A DNA stretch of 7,496 nt. Origin: an uncultured Bacilli bacterium. Lineage in GTDB: Bacteria > Bacillota_I > Bacilli_A > RF39 > UBA660. Shown piece after piece: positions 1-5,617 of the stretch (position 1 is the stretch's first letter; the number at the start of each line of letters is the position of its first letter). The stretch lies in contig CARZYU010000034.1 in NCBI GenBank assembly GCA_949113215.1, positions 1-7,496 of the forward strand, written 5' to 3'. A program made the translations under genes and the position numbers. The notes under the pieces were generated by a model. The model had not been told where the DNA came from. It did not search any database and saw nothing but the letters and a program-made list of their open reading frames with translations.

Positions 1-400
1 ATTCCTTCCACGTAATGTAGGTCATAACATCGACAGGATTGGTGGCAATGAGATAGATTCCCTCAAATCCCGATTGTTTGATTTCCTTTATGATATCACG
101 GAAAATTTCACTGTTTTTATAGATGAGATCCATTCTGGTTTCTCCAGGTTTTTGATTGGCTCCTGCCGTAATACAGACGATGTCTGCATCTTTACAATCT
201 TCATAATTTCCAGCTTTGATTTTTATTTTAGATGGTCCAAAAGGAAGTCCATGACTTAAGTCCATAGCTTCTCCCATTGCTTTCTCTTTTTGAATATCGA
301 TTAATACTAATTCTTTGGTTGCTGTTTTTTGATTGAGTAGAGCATAAGCATAACTCATTCCAACATTTCCACAACCAACGATGACAACTTTTTGTTTCAT
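1..400 (-). CDS. ldh: L-lactate dehydrogenase, N-terminal 133 residues (runs off left edge)
   Basis: This gene encodes NAD-dependent L-lactate dehydrogenase, the cytosolic enzyme that reduces pyruvate to L-lactate and regenerates NAD+ in fermentation. The visible part is the Rossmann fold: VVIVGCGNVGMSYA at residues 5-18 is the dinucleotide-binding loop, and LVLIDI (31-36) ends in the acidic residue that binds the NAD ribose. NQKPGETR (82-89) is the mobile active-site loop. Its Gln83 matches Gln102 of Bacillus LDH, which separates lactate from malate dehydrogenases (Arg there), and Arg89 matches catalytic Arg109. ATNPVDV (119-125) carries the conserved Asn. The catalytic His and its Asp partner lie beyond the window edge. 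The ATG at 400-398 is preceded by a perfect AGGAGG (412-407). The gene is divergent from the surface-protein genes and is probably monocistronic at its 5' end. The assignment is very secure; only the C-terminal half is unseen. Confidence 0.95.
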   Translation of the reverse strand, partial: MKQKVVIVGCGNVGMSYAYALLNQKTATKELVLIDIQKEKAMGEAMDLSHGLPFGPSKIKIKAGNYEDCKDADIVCITAGANQKPGETRMDLIYKNSEIFRDIIKEIKQSGFEGIYLIATNPVDVMTYITWKE

Positions 401-418
401 ATGATTCCTCCTATTTTT

Positions 419-427
419 ATTATACCA
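419..427 (-). promoter_or_regulatory. ldh promoter: extended -10 (TGG-TATAAT)
   Basis: Reading the minus strand, TATAAT (424-419) is directly preceded by TGG (427-425), giving a full extended -10. No good -35 lies 16-18 bases upstream, as expected for an extended -10 promoter. Transcription would begin around 412, right at the AGGAGG ribosome site, giving a leader of only about 12 bases. No Rex-type operator (TTGTGA-N6-TCACAA) is visible. Confidence 0.65.
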
Positions 428-455
428 GATTTTTTCTTTGCAAACAGGTATCTTC

Positions 456-485
456 TTGACTTTCTAAACTCAAGTGGGGTATTCT
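456..485 (+). promoter_or_regulatory. Promoter for the first TasA-like gene
   Basis: TTGACT (456-461) and TATTCT (480-485) are separated by 18 bases. The -35 is 5/6 and the -10 is 4/6 of consensus. Transcription would start near 492, leaving about 16 bases before the ATG at 508, with an AGGTGAGG ribosome site at 497-504. It is divergent from the ldh promoter, and the two share an intergenic region of about 107 bases. Confidence 0.5.
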
Positions 486-496
486 TAAATCATAAG

Positions 497-504
497 AGGT
501 GAGG
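497..504 (+). promoter_or_regulatory. Ribosome binding site fixing the start at 508
   Basis: AGGTGAGG ends three bases before the ATG at 508 and overlaps the alternative GTG at 499-501. That GTG cannot use it as a ribosome site, so 508 is preferred. Confidence 0.75.
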
Positions 505-507
505 GAA

Positions 508-1077
508 ATGCATTATGCGAAATACCAGCGACGTCATTTGATTAAAACGGGAATTCTTTGTGCTTTTATCTTGGGATTTGCACTGGTATCTACTTATTTT
601 ATTTATCATAAATTTTACGGAAAGAACGACCAAGTCTATCAAGAAGAAAATTTACGGATTACATTTCATGAAAAAGAGGGAAACAAAGTGACAATTCAAA
701 AGATCACTCCAGTTACCGATTCGGTCGGCCTTTCTACTTCTCCTTATTCTCTGACGTTAGAAAATCATACTGATCATTCGGTTCGTTATATCATTTCTTT
801 GGAAAATGATGAAAAGACGATTTCCGATTGTGGCTGTATTGATAATGGGATTCCTTATTCGATTATTAAGTTAGGAGTTCATTCGAGTAAGAAGACCCTA
901 GAACCAAAATTGTTAAGTGATATTCCCAATTTAGCAGTTTATCAATCCACCCTAAAAAAGGGAGAAAAAGAAGATGTAGAACTTCGACTTTGGATTGATC
1001 GAACGAGTACGGATATCAACCGCGATGGACACTATCACGCCCAAATGATTGTGAAAGAACAAATTGTCAATTCGTAA
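508..1077 (+). CDS. Membrane-anchored TasA-like paralogue, extracellular beta-rich domain
   Basis: The protein has 189 residues: a basic N-terminus (KYQRRH), one membrane segment at about 14-33 (GILCAFILGFALVSTYFIYH), then a predicted beta-rich extracellular domain. The domain aligns by eye with the next gene's product: YSLTLEN (80-86), RYIISLENDE (93-102), a Cys-containing turn DCGC (107-110), YSIIK (117-121), then LRLWID (159-164) and GHYH (174-177). The relationship to TasA/camelysin-type secreted proteins is inferred through that better-preserved paralogue. Here the GxTYA signal motif is replaced by STYFIYHKFY with no clear signal-peptidase site, so the protein is probably membrane-tethered. 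The frame opens with a GTG at 499, but the AGGTGAGG at 497-504 overlaps it and is spaced correctly for the ATG at 508, so I chose 508. The gene has its own promoter and a terminator starting inside its stop codon. No enzymatic motif is seen; a structural or accessory surface role is inference. Confidence 0.7.
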   Translation: MHYAKYQRRHLIKTGILCAFILGFALVSTYFIYHKFYGKNDQVYQEENLRITFHEKEGNKVTIQKITPVTDSVGLSTSPYSLTLENHTDHSVRYIISLENDEKTISDCGCIDNGIPYSIIKLGVHSSKKTLEPKLLSDIPNLAVYQSTLKKGEKEDVELRLWIDRTSTDINRDGHYHAQMIVKEQIVNS

Positions 1078-1110
1078 GTAAACAGAAAACTTCGTCTGTT
1101 TACTTTTTTT
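1076..1110 (+). terminator. Intrinsic terminator overlapping the stop codon
   Basis: An 11-bp perfect stem pairs 1076-1086 (AAGTAAACAGA) with 1095-1105 (TCTGTTTACTT) around an 8-base loop. A run of seven T follows at 1104-1110. The left arm begins inside the TAA stop (1075-1077). The right arm also contains the probable -35 of the next gene. Confidence 0.85.
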
Positions 1111-1127
1111 GAAAGGCAAGGTATAAT
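1099..1127 (+). promoter_or_regulatory. Promoter of the second TasA-like gene, -35 inside the terminator
   Basis: TTTACT (1099-1104) and a consensus TATAAT (1122-1127) are 17 bases apart. The -35 lies within the descending arm of the preceding terminator hairpin. Transcription would begin near 1134, followed by AGGTGAG (1141-1147) and the ATG at 1151. Confidence 0.7.
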
Positions 1128-1150
1128 CAAATTAGAAAATAGGTGAGAAC

Positions 1151-1738
1151 ATGAAAAAGAAACAAGATGCGAATAAAAAGGGAATCATTTTGACGATTGT
1201 CATAGCGTTGATTGTTGTCATTGGAGTGACTTATGCATTATTTCAATATCAAAAGTTAGGTACTAAAAAAAATACGATTACGACTGGAACCCTGGTTTTA
1301 ACCTTGGATGAATCCAAAGGAAACGCCATTACCATTTCCAATGCAGTTCCAATGAGTGATCGTCAAGGAGAAGAGTTGGATTCTTATCATTTCATTTTGG
1401 AAAACACAGGAACACTACCAGCAAAGTATCGCATCCGCTTGGAAGAAGACCAAGAAGCTATTACCGAAGATGGCTGTGGAGCAAAAAAAATGACCGATAC
1501 CCAATTGAAGTATTCTCTTATGAAAAACGAAGGGAAGAGTACCCCTCTATTACTTAGCACAAGTGCACAACATATTATTGATACGGGAACTCTGGCTCCA
1601 GGAGCAAAGAATACTTATGATTTGCGGATTTGGATCGATTCTACGGTGGGAATTGAAGTGAATGGAAAGCACTTCCATGGTAAAATCTATATCGACGGTA
1701 TTGTCGATGGACATACTGATTGGACAACGGGAAAATAA
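1151..1738 (+). CDS. TasA/camelysin-like surface protein with SipW-type signal region
   Basis: The protein has 195 residues. A lysine-rich N-terminus (MKKKQDANKK) precedes a hydrophobic core at 11-30 ending in GVTYALF. TITTGTLVLTL (42-52) follows, then a short strand, AVPMSD, and YHFILENTGTLPAKY (79-93). This order (GxTyAxF, then ATF/TIT-x-GTL, then FxxxNxGxxxAxY) matches secreted TasA/CalY-type proteins, whose signals are cut by SipW-class peptidase and which form biofilm fibres in Bacillus; cleavage would fall near TYA-29. The rest resembles the upstream gene: DGCG (107-110), DLRIWID (157-163), KHFHG (173-177). A single cysteine (C109) remains. Metal-protease activity, once claimed for camelysin, is not supported by any HExxH motif. 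The start has AGGTGAG seven to ten bases upstream. The gene is monocistronic, ending in a terminator shared with the convergent gene. Family membership is pattern-based and moderately secure; fibre formation is inference, and no signal peptidase gene is nearby. Confidence 0.72.
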   Translation: MKKKQDANKKGIILTIVIALIVVIGVTYALFQYQKLGTKKNTITTGTLVLTLDESKGNAITISNAVPMSDRQGEELDSYHFILENTGTLPAKYRIRLEEDQEAITEDGCGAKKMTDTQLKYSLMKNEGKSTPLLLSTSAQHIIDTGTLAPGAKNTYDLRIWIDSTVGIEVNGKHFHGKIYIDGIVDGHTDWTTGK

Positions 1739-1763
1739 AAGGAGACATTTAGTCTCCTTTTTT
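1737..1763. terminator. Bidirectional terminator between convergent genes
   Basis: A perfect 10-bp stem pairs 1737-1746 (AAAAGGAGAC) with 1752-1761 (GTCTCCTTTT) around the 5-base loop ATTTA. On the plus strand it runs into T1758-1763. On the minus strand it runs into TTTTATTTT. The plus gene's TAA (1736-1738) overlaps the left arm. The minus gene's last codons (Lys-Gly-Asp) are encoded by the other arm, with its TAA (1751-1749) in the loop, so one hairpin serves both strands. Confidence 0.85.
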
Positions 1764-2117
1764 GTGATTGATTCCAATCATACTACCCAACATGGAAGTT
1801 GTAATTAAAATAATATAATAGAGTAACATTCGGAGTTTCAATCCCTCTCTCAAGGCAAGATAACTAAAAAGAAATAGGAAAAACACCCAGATGGTCCCAC
1901 CAATAATTCCTTCCAAGTATCCCTTTTGTTTGGCCTTTTTTCCTAAATAAATTCCACCTATGAACGTTGCAATTAGGACAATAAAAATTTTAAGATAATT
2001 GACGACATTGGTACTGAGTAGATTAAAATAATAAAGAATACTCATCAGAAGGCAAAGTCCAAGTAAGAAACCTATTTCTAAAAGAAGCGAAAAACCATAA
2101 TTTTTTAATCTTTCCAC
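1749..2117 (-). CDS. Small four-helix membrane protein, TIGR04086/YrzE-like
   Basis: The protein has 122 residues and four hydrophobic helices at about 10-31, 41-59, 71-89 and 96-115. The second helix leads into FIGGIYLGKKAKQKGYLEGIIGG (52-74), and the end carries LGSMIGIN (110-117). A glycine-rich helix, a basic KA..KG(W/Y)L.G linker and a closing G.(M/I)GxN is the layout I associate with the TIGR04086/YrzE family of small Firmicute membrane proteins, whose function is unknown to me. The frame could open at an ATG at 2195, overlapping the divergent gene's start, but no ribosome site lies there. The GTG at 2117 is preceded by AGGATGTGAT (2130-2121), one base from ideal AGGAGGTGAT, and places the protein start just before helix 1. 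I therefore chose GTG. No convincing promoter was found upstream. The 3' end is encoded within the shared terminator. Confidence 0.7.
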   Translation of the reverse strand: MERLKNYGFSLLLEIGFLLGLCLLMSILYYFNLLSTNVVNYLKIFIVLIATFIGGIYLGKKAKQKGYLEGIIGGTIWVFFLFLFSYLALREGLKLRMLLYYIILITTSMLGSMIGINHKKGD

Positions 2118-2120
2118 TGT

Positions 2121-2130
2121 ATCACATCCT
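2121..2130 (-). promoter_or_regulatory. Ribosome binding site selecting the GTG start at 2117
   Basis: On the minus strand AGGATGTGAT differs from ideal AGGAGGTGAT at one base and sits three bases before the GTG at 2117-2115. It decides against the upstream ATG at 2195, which has no such site. Confidence 0.65.
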
Positions 2131-2193
2131 AATCTTTTATATGAGAAAGTATAAAAAAATAGACCAGACAACATAATAAAATAGGGTGATATC

Positions 2194-2841
2194 ATGGATT
2201 ATGTGATTGTCTTAGCGAAAACATTATTTTTCTACATTGTCATCACGATTCTTTACCGTTTTATGGGAAAACGAGAAGTAGGGGAACTAGGCATTGTCGA
2301 TTTGATCGTCTCTATTTTAATTGCCGAATTGGCCGCTATTTCGATCGATAATTATAAAAGTAGTATCTTTCTATCCCTCATTCCGATCGTCGTATTGGTG
2401 GGAATTCAAATTGGTCTTGCCCATCTTTCTTTGAAAAGCGGAAAGATTCGCAATGTCTTTGATGGAGAGCCATCGGTCATGATAGACAGGGGAGTTGTCA
2501 ATTTCAAAGAGATGTTGAGACAACGTTATAACTTAGATGACTTATTGACTCAACTCCGGGAAAAAGGAGTCAAGAGCTTAGAGGAAGTCGATTATGCTAT
2601 TTTAGAAACGAGCGGGAAGTTGTCGGTTTTTAAAAAAGAAAAAGGTAGGACAGGTGATTATCCTTTGGCTTTGATTCTAGATGGTAAAATTCAAGAAGAT
2701 ACCTTAAGGCAGATGCAAAAAAGTGAAAGTTGGTTGGAAGAGTTGTTGTTAGAAGAAAAAGTATCTCTTGACGAAATATTTTATGGATTTTATCGAAACA
2801 AACATCTCTTTGTCATTAAGAACAGTGACTTAAAGAAATAA
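2194..2841 (+). CDS. DUF421 (YetF/YkjA-type) membrane protein
   Basis: The protein has 215 residues and up to three hydrophobic helices in the first 80 (about 4-22, 33-50, 58-77). The DUF421 signature YRFMGKREVGELGIVDLIV (21-39) is clear, and the soluble part has GEPSVMIDRG (91-100), the LLTQLREKGV turn (117-126) and VDYAILETSGKLSV (132-145). The C-terminal third (YPLALILDGKIQ at 156-167 and beyond) matches the tail of YetF-like proteins. DUF421 proteins are inner-membrane proteins common in Bacilli; some sporulating species use them in spore membrane properties, but the biochemical role is not established and nothing here indicates sporulation. Length is normal for the family. AGGGTGAT (2183-2190) precedes the ATG at 2194. 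I see no convincing promoter in the 76-base gap to the divergent gene. The gene is followed by a strong terminator. DUF3290, a common neighbour of this family, is absent. Confidence 0.88.
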   Translation: MDYVIVLAKTLFFYIVITILYRFMGKREVGELGIVDLIVSILIAELAAISIDNYKSSIFLSLIPIVVLVGIQIGLAHLSLKSGKIRNVFDGEPSVMIDRGVVNFKEMLRQRYNLDDLLTQLREKGVKSLEEVDYAILETSGKLSVFKKEKGRTGDYPLALILDGKIQEDTLRQMQKSESWLEELLLEEKVSLDEIFYGFYRNKHLFVIKNSDLKK

Positions 2842-2867
2842 TTCGACAGAACTCGAATTATTTTTTT
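2836..2867 (+). terminator. Intrinsic terminator after the DUF421 gene
   Basis: An 11-bp perfect stem pairs 2836-2846 (AAATAATTCGA) with 2853-2863 (TCGAATTATTT) around a 6-base loop, running into seven T at 2861-2867. The left arm begins three bases before the TAA stop (2839-2841), so the stop lies wholly inside the hairpin. Confidence 0.85.
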
Positions 2868-2875
2868 GCTATATT
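2867..2875 (+). promoter_or_regulatory. Extended -10 upstream of the GHL10 hydrolase gene
   Basis: TGC-TATATT (2867-2875) starts on the last T of the preceding terminator. No good -35 lies at normal spacing; TCGACA at 2843-2848 is 21 bases away, which is too far. An alternative -10 is TAGAAT (2882-2887), also without a -35. A start near 2882 would leave about 20 bases before the ATG at 2902. This is the weakest of the promoter calls. Confidence 0.4.
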
Positions 2876-2901
2876 CCATCATAGAATGAAGTGGTGAATT
2901 T

Positions 2902-4092
2902 ATGAAAAAATGTTTCGTACTATTTGTTGTTTTTGTAGTAGCGACGCTTCTCATCCTTAGTCCAGGAAAAAAGGAAGAAAAAAAGAAAGAACCATCACAA
3001 GTAAAAGAAAAAGAAATGAGAGCAATTTATTTTTCGTACATTGAATTTGATGATTATTTACAAGGAGAAGATGAGAAAGATCAAAAGGTGAAAATCAATC
3101 AGATTCTCGAGACGATAAAGGAGAATCATTTCAATACGGTGATTCTTCACGTTCGTCCCTTTTCGGATGCCATTTATGCTTCCACACTTTTTCCCTATAG
3201 TCACATTTTAACAGGGGAGGAAGGAAGTGATCCTGGTTATGATGTTTTAGCCTATCTTTTAGAACAAGCCCATGCAAAAGACTTGAAGGTACATGCTTGG
3301 ATCAATCCTTATCGGGTACGTAATACGACGGATTCCAGTGTCTTATCAGAGAATAATCCTGCGGTAAAATGGTTAGGAACCAACAAAGTAAAAATCATTG
3401 ATGGAAAAGGAATCTTTTATAATCCTGCTGACTCTGACGTTCAAAATTTGATTGTAAAAGGAGTCGAAGAACTCGTTCAAAATTACGATGTAGATGGAGT
3501 ACAGTTCGATGACTATTTTTATCCTTCGAAAGATATCGATTTGGAACAGTTTGAAGAATACAAAGAAAATGGTGGATTACTTGATATCGACCATTATCGG
3601 CTTGAACAAGTGAGTCAAATGGTAAAACGAGTATACGATGTCATCAAAAAACGAGATAAAACCATTGAATTTGGAATTGCTCCTGAAGGAAATATGTCCA
3701 ACAACTATACATCCAACTATGCAGATACTCTCACTTGGATGCATACTTGTGGATACTTGGATTACATCATGCCCCAAATTTATTTTGGGTTTGAAAATGA
3801 AATTCGTCCCTATATTGAAACCATTGAATCTTGGAACAAAGAGATTCAGTGTAAAGAGGTTTCGTTGATTCCAGCTCTGGCTTTTTACAAGGCTGGAAAA
3901 TTAGATGAATATGCCATGAGTGGGAAGGAAGAGTGGACAAAACACCAAGATATGATCATGAGACAGGTTTTGATTGCCAATTCTATGTCGCACTATGGAG
4001 GATTTTCTTTGTTTCGTTATGACAATGTCTTTTCCAGCGAACCAGTATTTGCAGAAGAGAGAAAGAATTTACAATCTCTATTAGATAAATAG
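2902..4092 (+). CDS. GHL10 (DUF187) family glycoside hydrolase, membrane-anchored, DigH/YngK-like
   Basis: The protein has 396 residues. Residues 1-21 form a signal sequence or signal anchor (MKKC, a hydrophobic run, then LSPG). A Lys/Glu-rich linker follows at 23-40, then a TIM-barrel domain from about 39. Family motifs appear in order: FNTVILHVRP (77-86), GYDVLAYLLEQAH (112-124), VHAWINPYR (130-138), DVDGVQFDDYFYP (196-208), EFGIAPEGN (256-264), DYIMPQIYF (287-295) and GFSLFRYD (367-374). The Asp pair 203-204 is the likely catalytic or substrate-binding acid site. Family members such as E. coli DigH cleave glycan strands of peptidoglycan lacking stem peptides, so cell-wall turnover outside the membrane is the likely job. 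Cys4 lies before the hydrophobic run and is not a lipobox, so a lipoprotein is unlikely. The ATG has GGTGA (2893-2897) upstream. No hairpin terminator follows, so some read-through into the next gene is possible. The family call is secure; the exact substrate is inferred. Confidence 0.9.
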   Translation: MKKCFVLFVVFVVATLLILSPGKKEEKKKEPSQVKEKEMRAIYFSYIEFDDYLQGEDEKDQKVKINQILETIKENHFNTVILHVRPFSDAIYASTLFPYSHILTGEEGSDPGYDVLAYLLEQAHAKDLKVHAWINPYRVRNTTDSSVLSENNPAVKWLGTNKVKIIDGKGIFYNPADSDVQNLIVKGVEELVQNYDVDGVQFDDYFYPSKDIDLEQFEEYKENGGLLDIDHYRLEQVSQMVKRVYDVIKKRDKTIEFGIAPEGNMSNNYTSNYADTLTWMHTCGYLDYIMPQIYFGFENEIRPYIETIESWNKEIQCKEVSLIPALAFYKAGKLDEYAMSGKEEWTKHQDMIMRQVLIANSMSHYGGFSLFRYDNVFSSEPVFAEERKNLQSLLDK

Positions 4093-4100
4093 AATAAAAC

Positions 4101-4129
4101 TTTACTTTTTCTTTGAAATGTGATAAAAT
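4101..4129 (+). promoter_or_regulatory. Promoter of the unrecognised 451-residue gene
   Basis: TTTACT (4101-4106) and TAAAAT (4124-4129) are exactly 17 bases apart, with TGA (4121-4123) forming an extended -10. Transcription would begin near 4136. This puts the GTG at 4120, the first possible start of the frame, upstream of the transcript start. Confidence 0.7.
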
Positions 4130-4143
4130 ATAGCGCAAAGAAA

Positions 4144-4149
4144 AAGGAG
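4144..4149 (+). promoter_or_regulatory. Ribosome binding site fixing the start at 4159
   Basis: AAGGAG sits nine bases before the ATG at 4159. It lies downstream of the GTG at 4120, so it cannot serve that start. A TTG at 4150 follows it immediately, too close to be used. Confidence 0.75.
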
Positions 4150-4158
4150 TTGAATAGT

Positions 4159-5514
4159 ATGAGTGAAGTTGATGTTTTGTGCAGGACTTTTTTTCGAGTT
4201 TTGTCAGAAATTACTGGTAAAAAAGGAAATATGGAATTAAAGGGAAGCTTTAAATTAGAAAATGCATTATATAACTATTTAATTAAAACGATTGGATTTA
4301 AAAATAGTTATTTGGAACAAATGAAAGAGGTAGAAATTGCTTTTGAAAATATTATAATCAACAGCAAGAAAGAGCCTAGCAACTTGATCTCCAATATTGA
4401 ACAGTATGGAGATGAATATGTTGCTTTATTAGATAGCCATCCTTTAACAAAATTGTTTATTGAATCAGTTAACGAAATTTCATCTCCTAAATTTGATATC
4501 AAACATGTAGGAGAGAATGATTCTTCTGTAGAATATTGGAACATTGCAATAAGACATATTGGGAATCGACTCGATTTATTTCATATTCCGAGAAGAGGAG
4601 AAGAAACACTTCCTACAATTGTTATCAATCATATTGATGAATTTGAAAGAGTATTAGAAAATTATATATTCTCAATTCAAGAAAGCAATACATTTTATAA
4701 TATCTTTAATAGGGAAGCTTTTTCTTATCAAAGTAAGGATGAAAAAATAAAAATGATTTTTGAGGGAGCCCTATTAAATGTCTCAAATACAGATGCTGAG
4801 GATGTTACTAAATTTTTTCAGCATTATACGGATTATATTAATGATGATACTTTTCTTGAACTTCATAGGCCAAGTTACGTTGGAGCGTTTGAAGAAGATG
4901 AACTTTATGTTATGGCAAAAAGATCTGAATTATGGTATGAAACTCCTTATTATCTTTCGTTTATGTTAAAGGACAGAAGATTAGAACTTCCAAACGTTCG
5001 TCTTGGAATTAGTTTCACTAATTCTCCTAAAGTTGCTAATATTGTGGCCACACAGACTGCTCAACAAATGAAGGATAATATTGATTATACTATTTTTAGT
5101 GAAAAGATAAAATCCTCTATTCCTAAAGATAGTACGTTTCGTTTCATTAACCCTGCTCATATTCCCTCATTGATTTTAACCTTTGGATTACTAAAAGGGT
5201 GTGGAATTAATGAAGTGATTGTTAAAGATTATCTTCCATTTCGTTATAAGAAGGTAATGCAAGATAGACAGTTTAGTGATGAAGAGGGAGAAAATTATCA
5301 GAGAAGATTGACTGATAAAACACTCTCCACGATGTTTCGATCGATATCAATGATGGAGGGAATTGAAATTCTTAGTTATCCTGAGTCAATTTATGAGCTT
5401 CACTTTTTTATTGAAGACGGTGTAACTGGAAAAAATGAATTTTTAACTAATTTGTACAACTTAGGACTTCAAAAGGGAAAAGAATTAACAAAACAAAAAT
5501 CGTTTTGTCGTTAA
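4159..5514 (+). CDS. Uncharacterised 451-residue soluble protein, AT-rich gene
   Basis: I do not recognise this protein. It has 451 residues, no signal peptide and no membrane segment, so it should be cytosolic. The N-terminal 110 residues look helical and rich in Glu/Lys. The middle (about 120-270) has acidic and aromatic stretches such as ELWYETPYYLSF (257-268). A more hydrophobic core at 275-355 includes VRLGISF (280-286) and HIPSLILTFGLLKGCG (334-349), then VIVKDYLPFRYKK (353-365). A basic C-terminus (KGKELTKQKSFCR) ends it. No ATP-binding, nuclease, helix-turn-helix or protease motif is evident. The gene is visibly AT-richer than its neighbours: five sampled 60-base lines give 18-32% GC, against 40-42% in two lines of the preceding gene. 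It has its own promoter, its own terminator and an ATG with AAGGAG nine bases upstream. It could be lineage-specific or horizontally acquired; its function is open. Confidence 0.75.
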   Translation: MSEVDVLCRTFFRVLSEITGKKGNMELKGSFKLENALYNYLIKTIGFKNSYLEQMKEVEIAFENIIINSKKEPSNLISNIEQYGDEYVALLDSHPLTKLFIESVNEISSPKFDIKHVGENDSSVEYWNIAIRHIGNRLDLFHIPRRGEETLPTIVINHIDEFERVLENYIFSIQESNTFYNIFNREAFSYQSKDEKIKMIFEGALLNVSNTDAEDVTKFFQHYTDYINDDTFLELHRPSYVGAFEEDELYVMAKRSELWYETPYYLSFMLKDRRLELPNVRLGISFTNSPKVANIVATQTAQQMKDNIDYTIFSEKIKSSIPKDSTFRFINPAHIPSLILTFGLLKGCGINEVIVKDYLPFRYKKVMQDRQFSDEEGENYQRRLTDKTLSTMFRSISMMEGIEILSYPESIYELHFFIEDGVTGKNEFLTNLYNLGLQKGKELTKQKSFCR

Positions 5515-5544
5515 AAGAGAAAAGAAATTTTCTCTTTTCTTTTT
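5513..5544 (+). terminator. Intrinsic terminator with GAAA tetraloop
   Basis: An 11-bp perfect stem pairs 5513-5523 with 5528-5538 (AAAAGAGAAAA against TTTTCTCTTTT) around a GAAA loop, followed by C and five T. The left arm starts inside the TAA stop (5512-5514). Confidence 0.8.
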
Positions 5545-5554
5545 CAAAAGCTCC

Positions 5555-5583
5555 TTGTAAAAAAAAGACTCCTTTACTATAAT
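5555..5583 (+). promoter_or_regulatory. Promoter of the first pilin-like gene
   Basis: TTGTAA (5555-5560) and a consensus TATAAT (5578-5583) are exactly 17 bases apart. It begins 10 bases after the previous terminator's T run. Transcription would start near 5590, only four bases before the ATG at 5594, which argues for the later start at 5618. Confidence 0.8.
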
Positions 5584-5607
5584 AAAAAAGAAGATGAAAA
5601 ATCGGAT

Positions 5608-5613
5608 GGGAGA
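5608..5613 (+). promoter_or_regulatory. Ribosome binding site fixing the start at 5618
   Basis: GGGAGA lies four bases before the ATG at 5618. The alternative ATG at 5594 has no comparable site and would sit almost at the transcript's 5' end. Confidence 0.65.
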
Positions 5614-5617
5614 TAGA

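Noticed and set aside
74..259. A plus-strand reading frame of 61 codons
   Set aside because: It lies wholly antisense to the clear ldh coding sequence, has no ribosome site, and its product resembles nothing.
455..474. Short inverted repeat CTTGA...TCAAG overlapping the -35 of the first TasA-like gene, possible operator
   Set aside because: Five-base arms ten bases apart are expected by chance in DNA of this composition, and it matches no operator I know; a Rex-type site is absent.
499..507. GTG start for the first TasA-like gene, nine bases upstream of the chosen ATG
   Set aside because: The GTG lies inside the AGGTGAGG ribosome site that serves the ATG at 508.
1151..1738. Camelysin-type metalloprotease activity for the TasA-like protein
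   Set aside because: No HExxH or other zinc-protease motif is present; the similarity is to the structural fold and signal region only.
1550..1777. Minus-strand frame of 75 codons overlapping the TasA-like gene and the terminator
   Set aside because: It is a shadow of the plus-strand gene, runs through the bidirectional terminator, and has no ribosome site.
3577..3868. Two frames inside the GHL10 hydrolase gene, one on each strand
   Set aside because: Both are fully contained in a coding sequence with strong family motifs and have no independent start signals.
4120..4158. GTG start giving a 464-residue form of the unrecognised protein
   Set aside because: The GTG overlaps the promoter's extended -10 and lies upstream of the expected transcript start; the ATG at 4159 has a well-spaced AAGGAG.
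4308..4969. Short frames inside the 451-residue gene (minus 4308-4544, plus 4778-4969)
   Set aside because: They are shadows within a longer frame that has its own promoter, ribosome site and terminator.
5490..5509. Small hairpin ACAAAA/TTTTGT at the end of the 451-residue gene
   Set aside because: The stem is six weak pairs inside coding sequence; the strong terminator at 5513 follows at once.
5594..5617. Earlier ATG for the first pilin-like gene
   Set aside because: It is only about four bases from the predicted transcript start, lacks a ribosome site, and would lengthen the prepilin leader to 13 residues.
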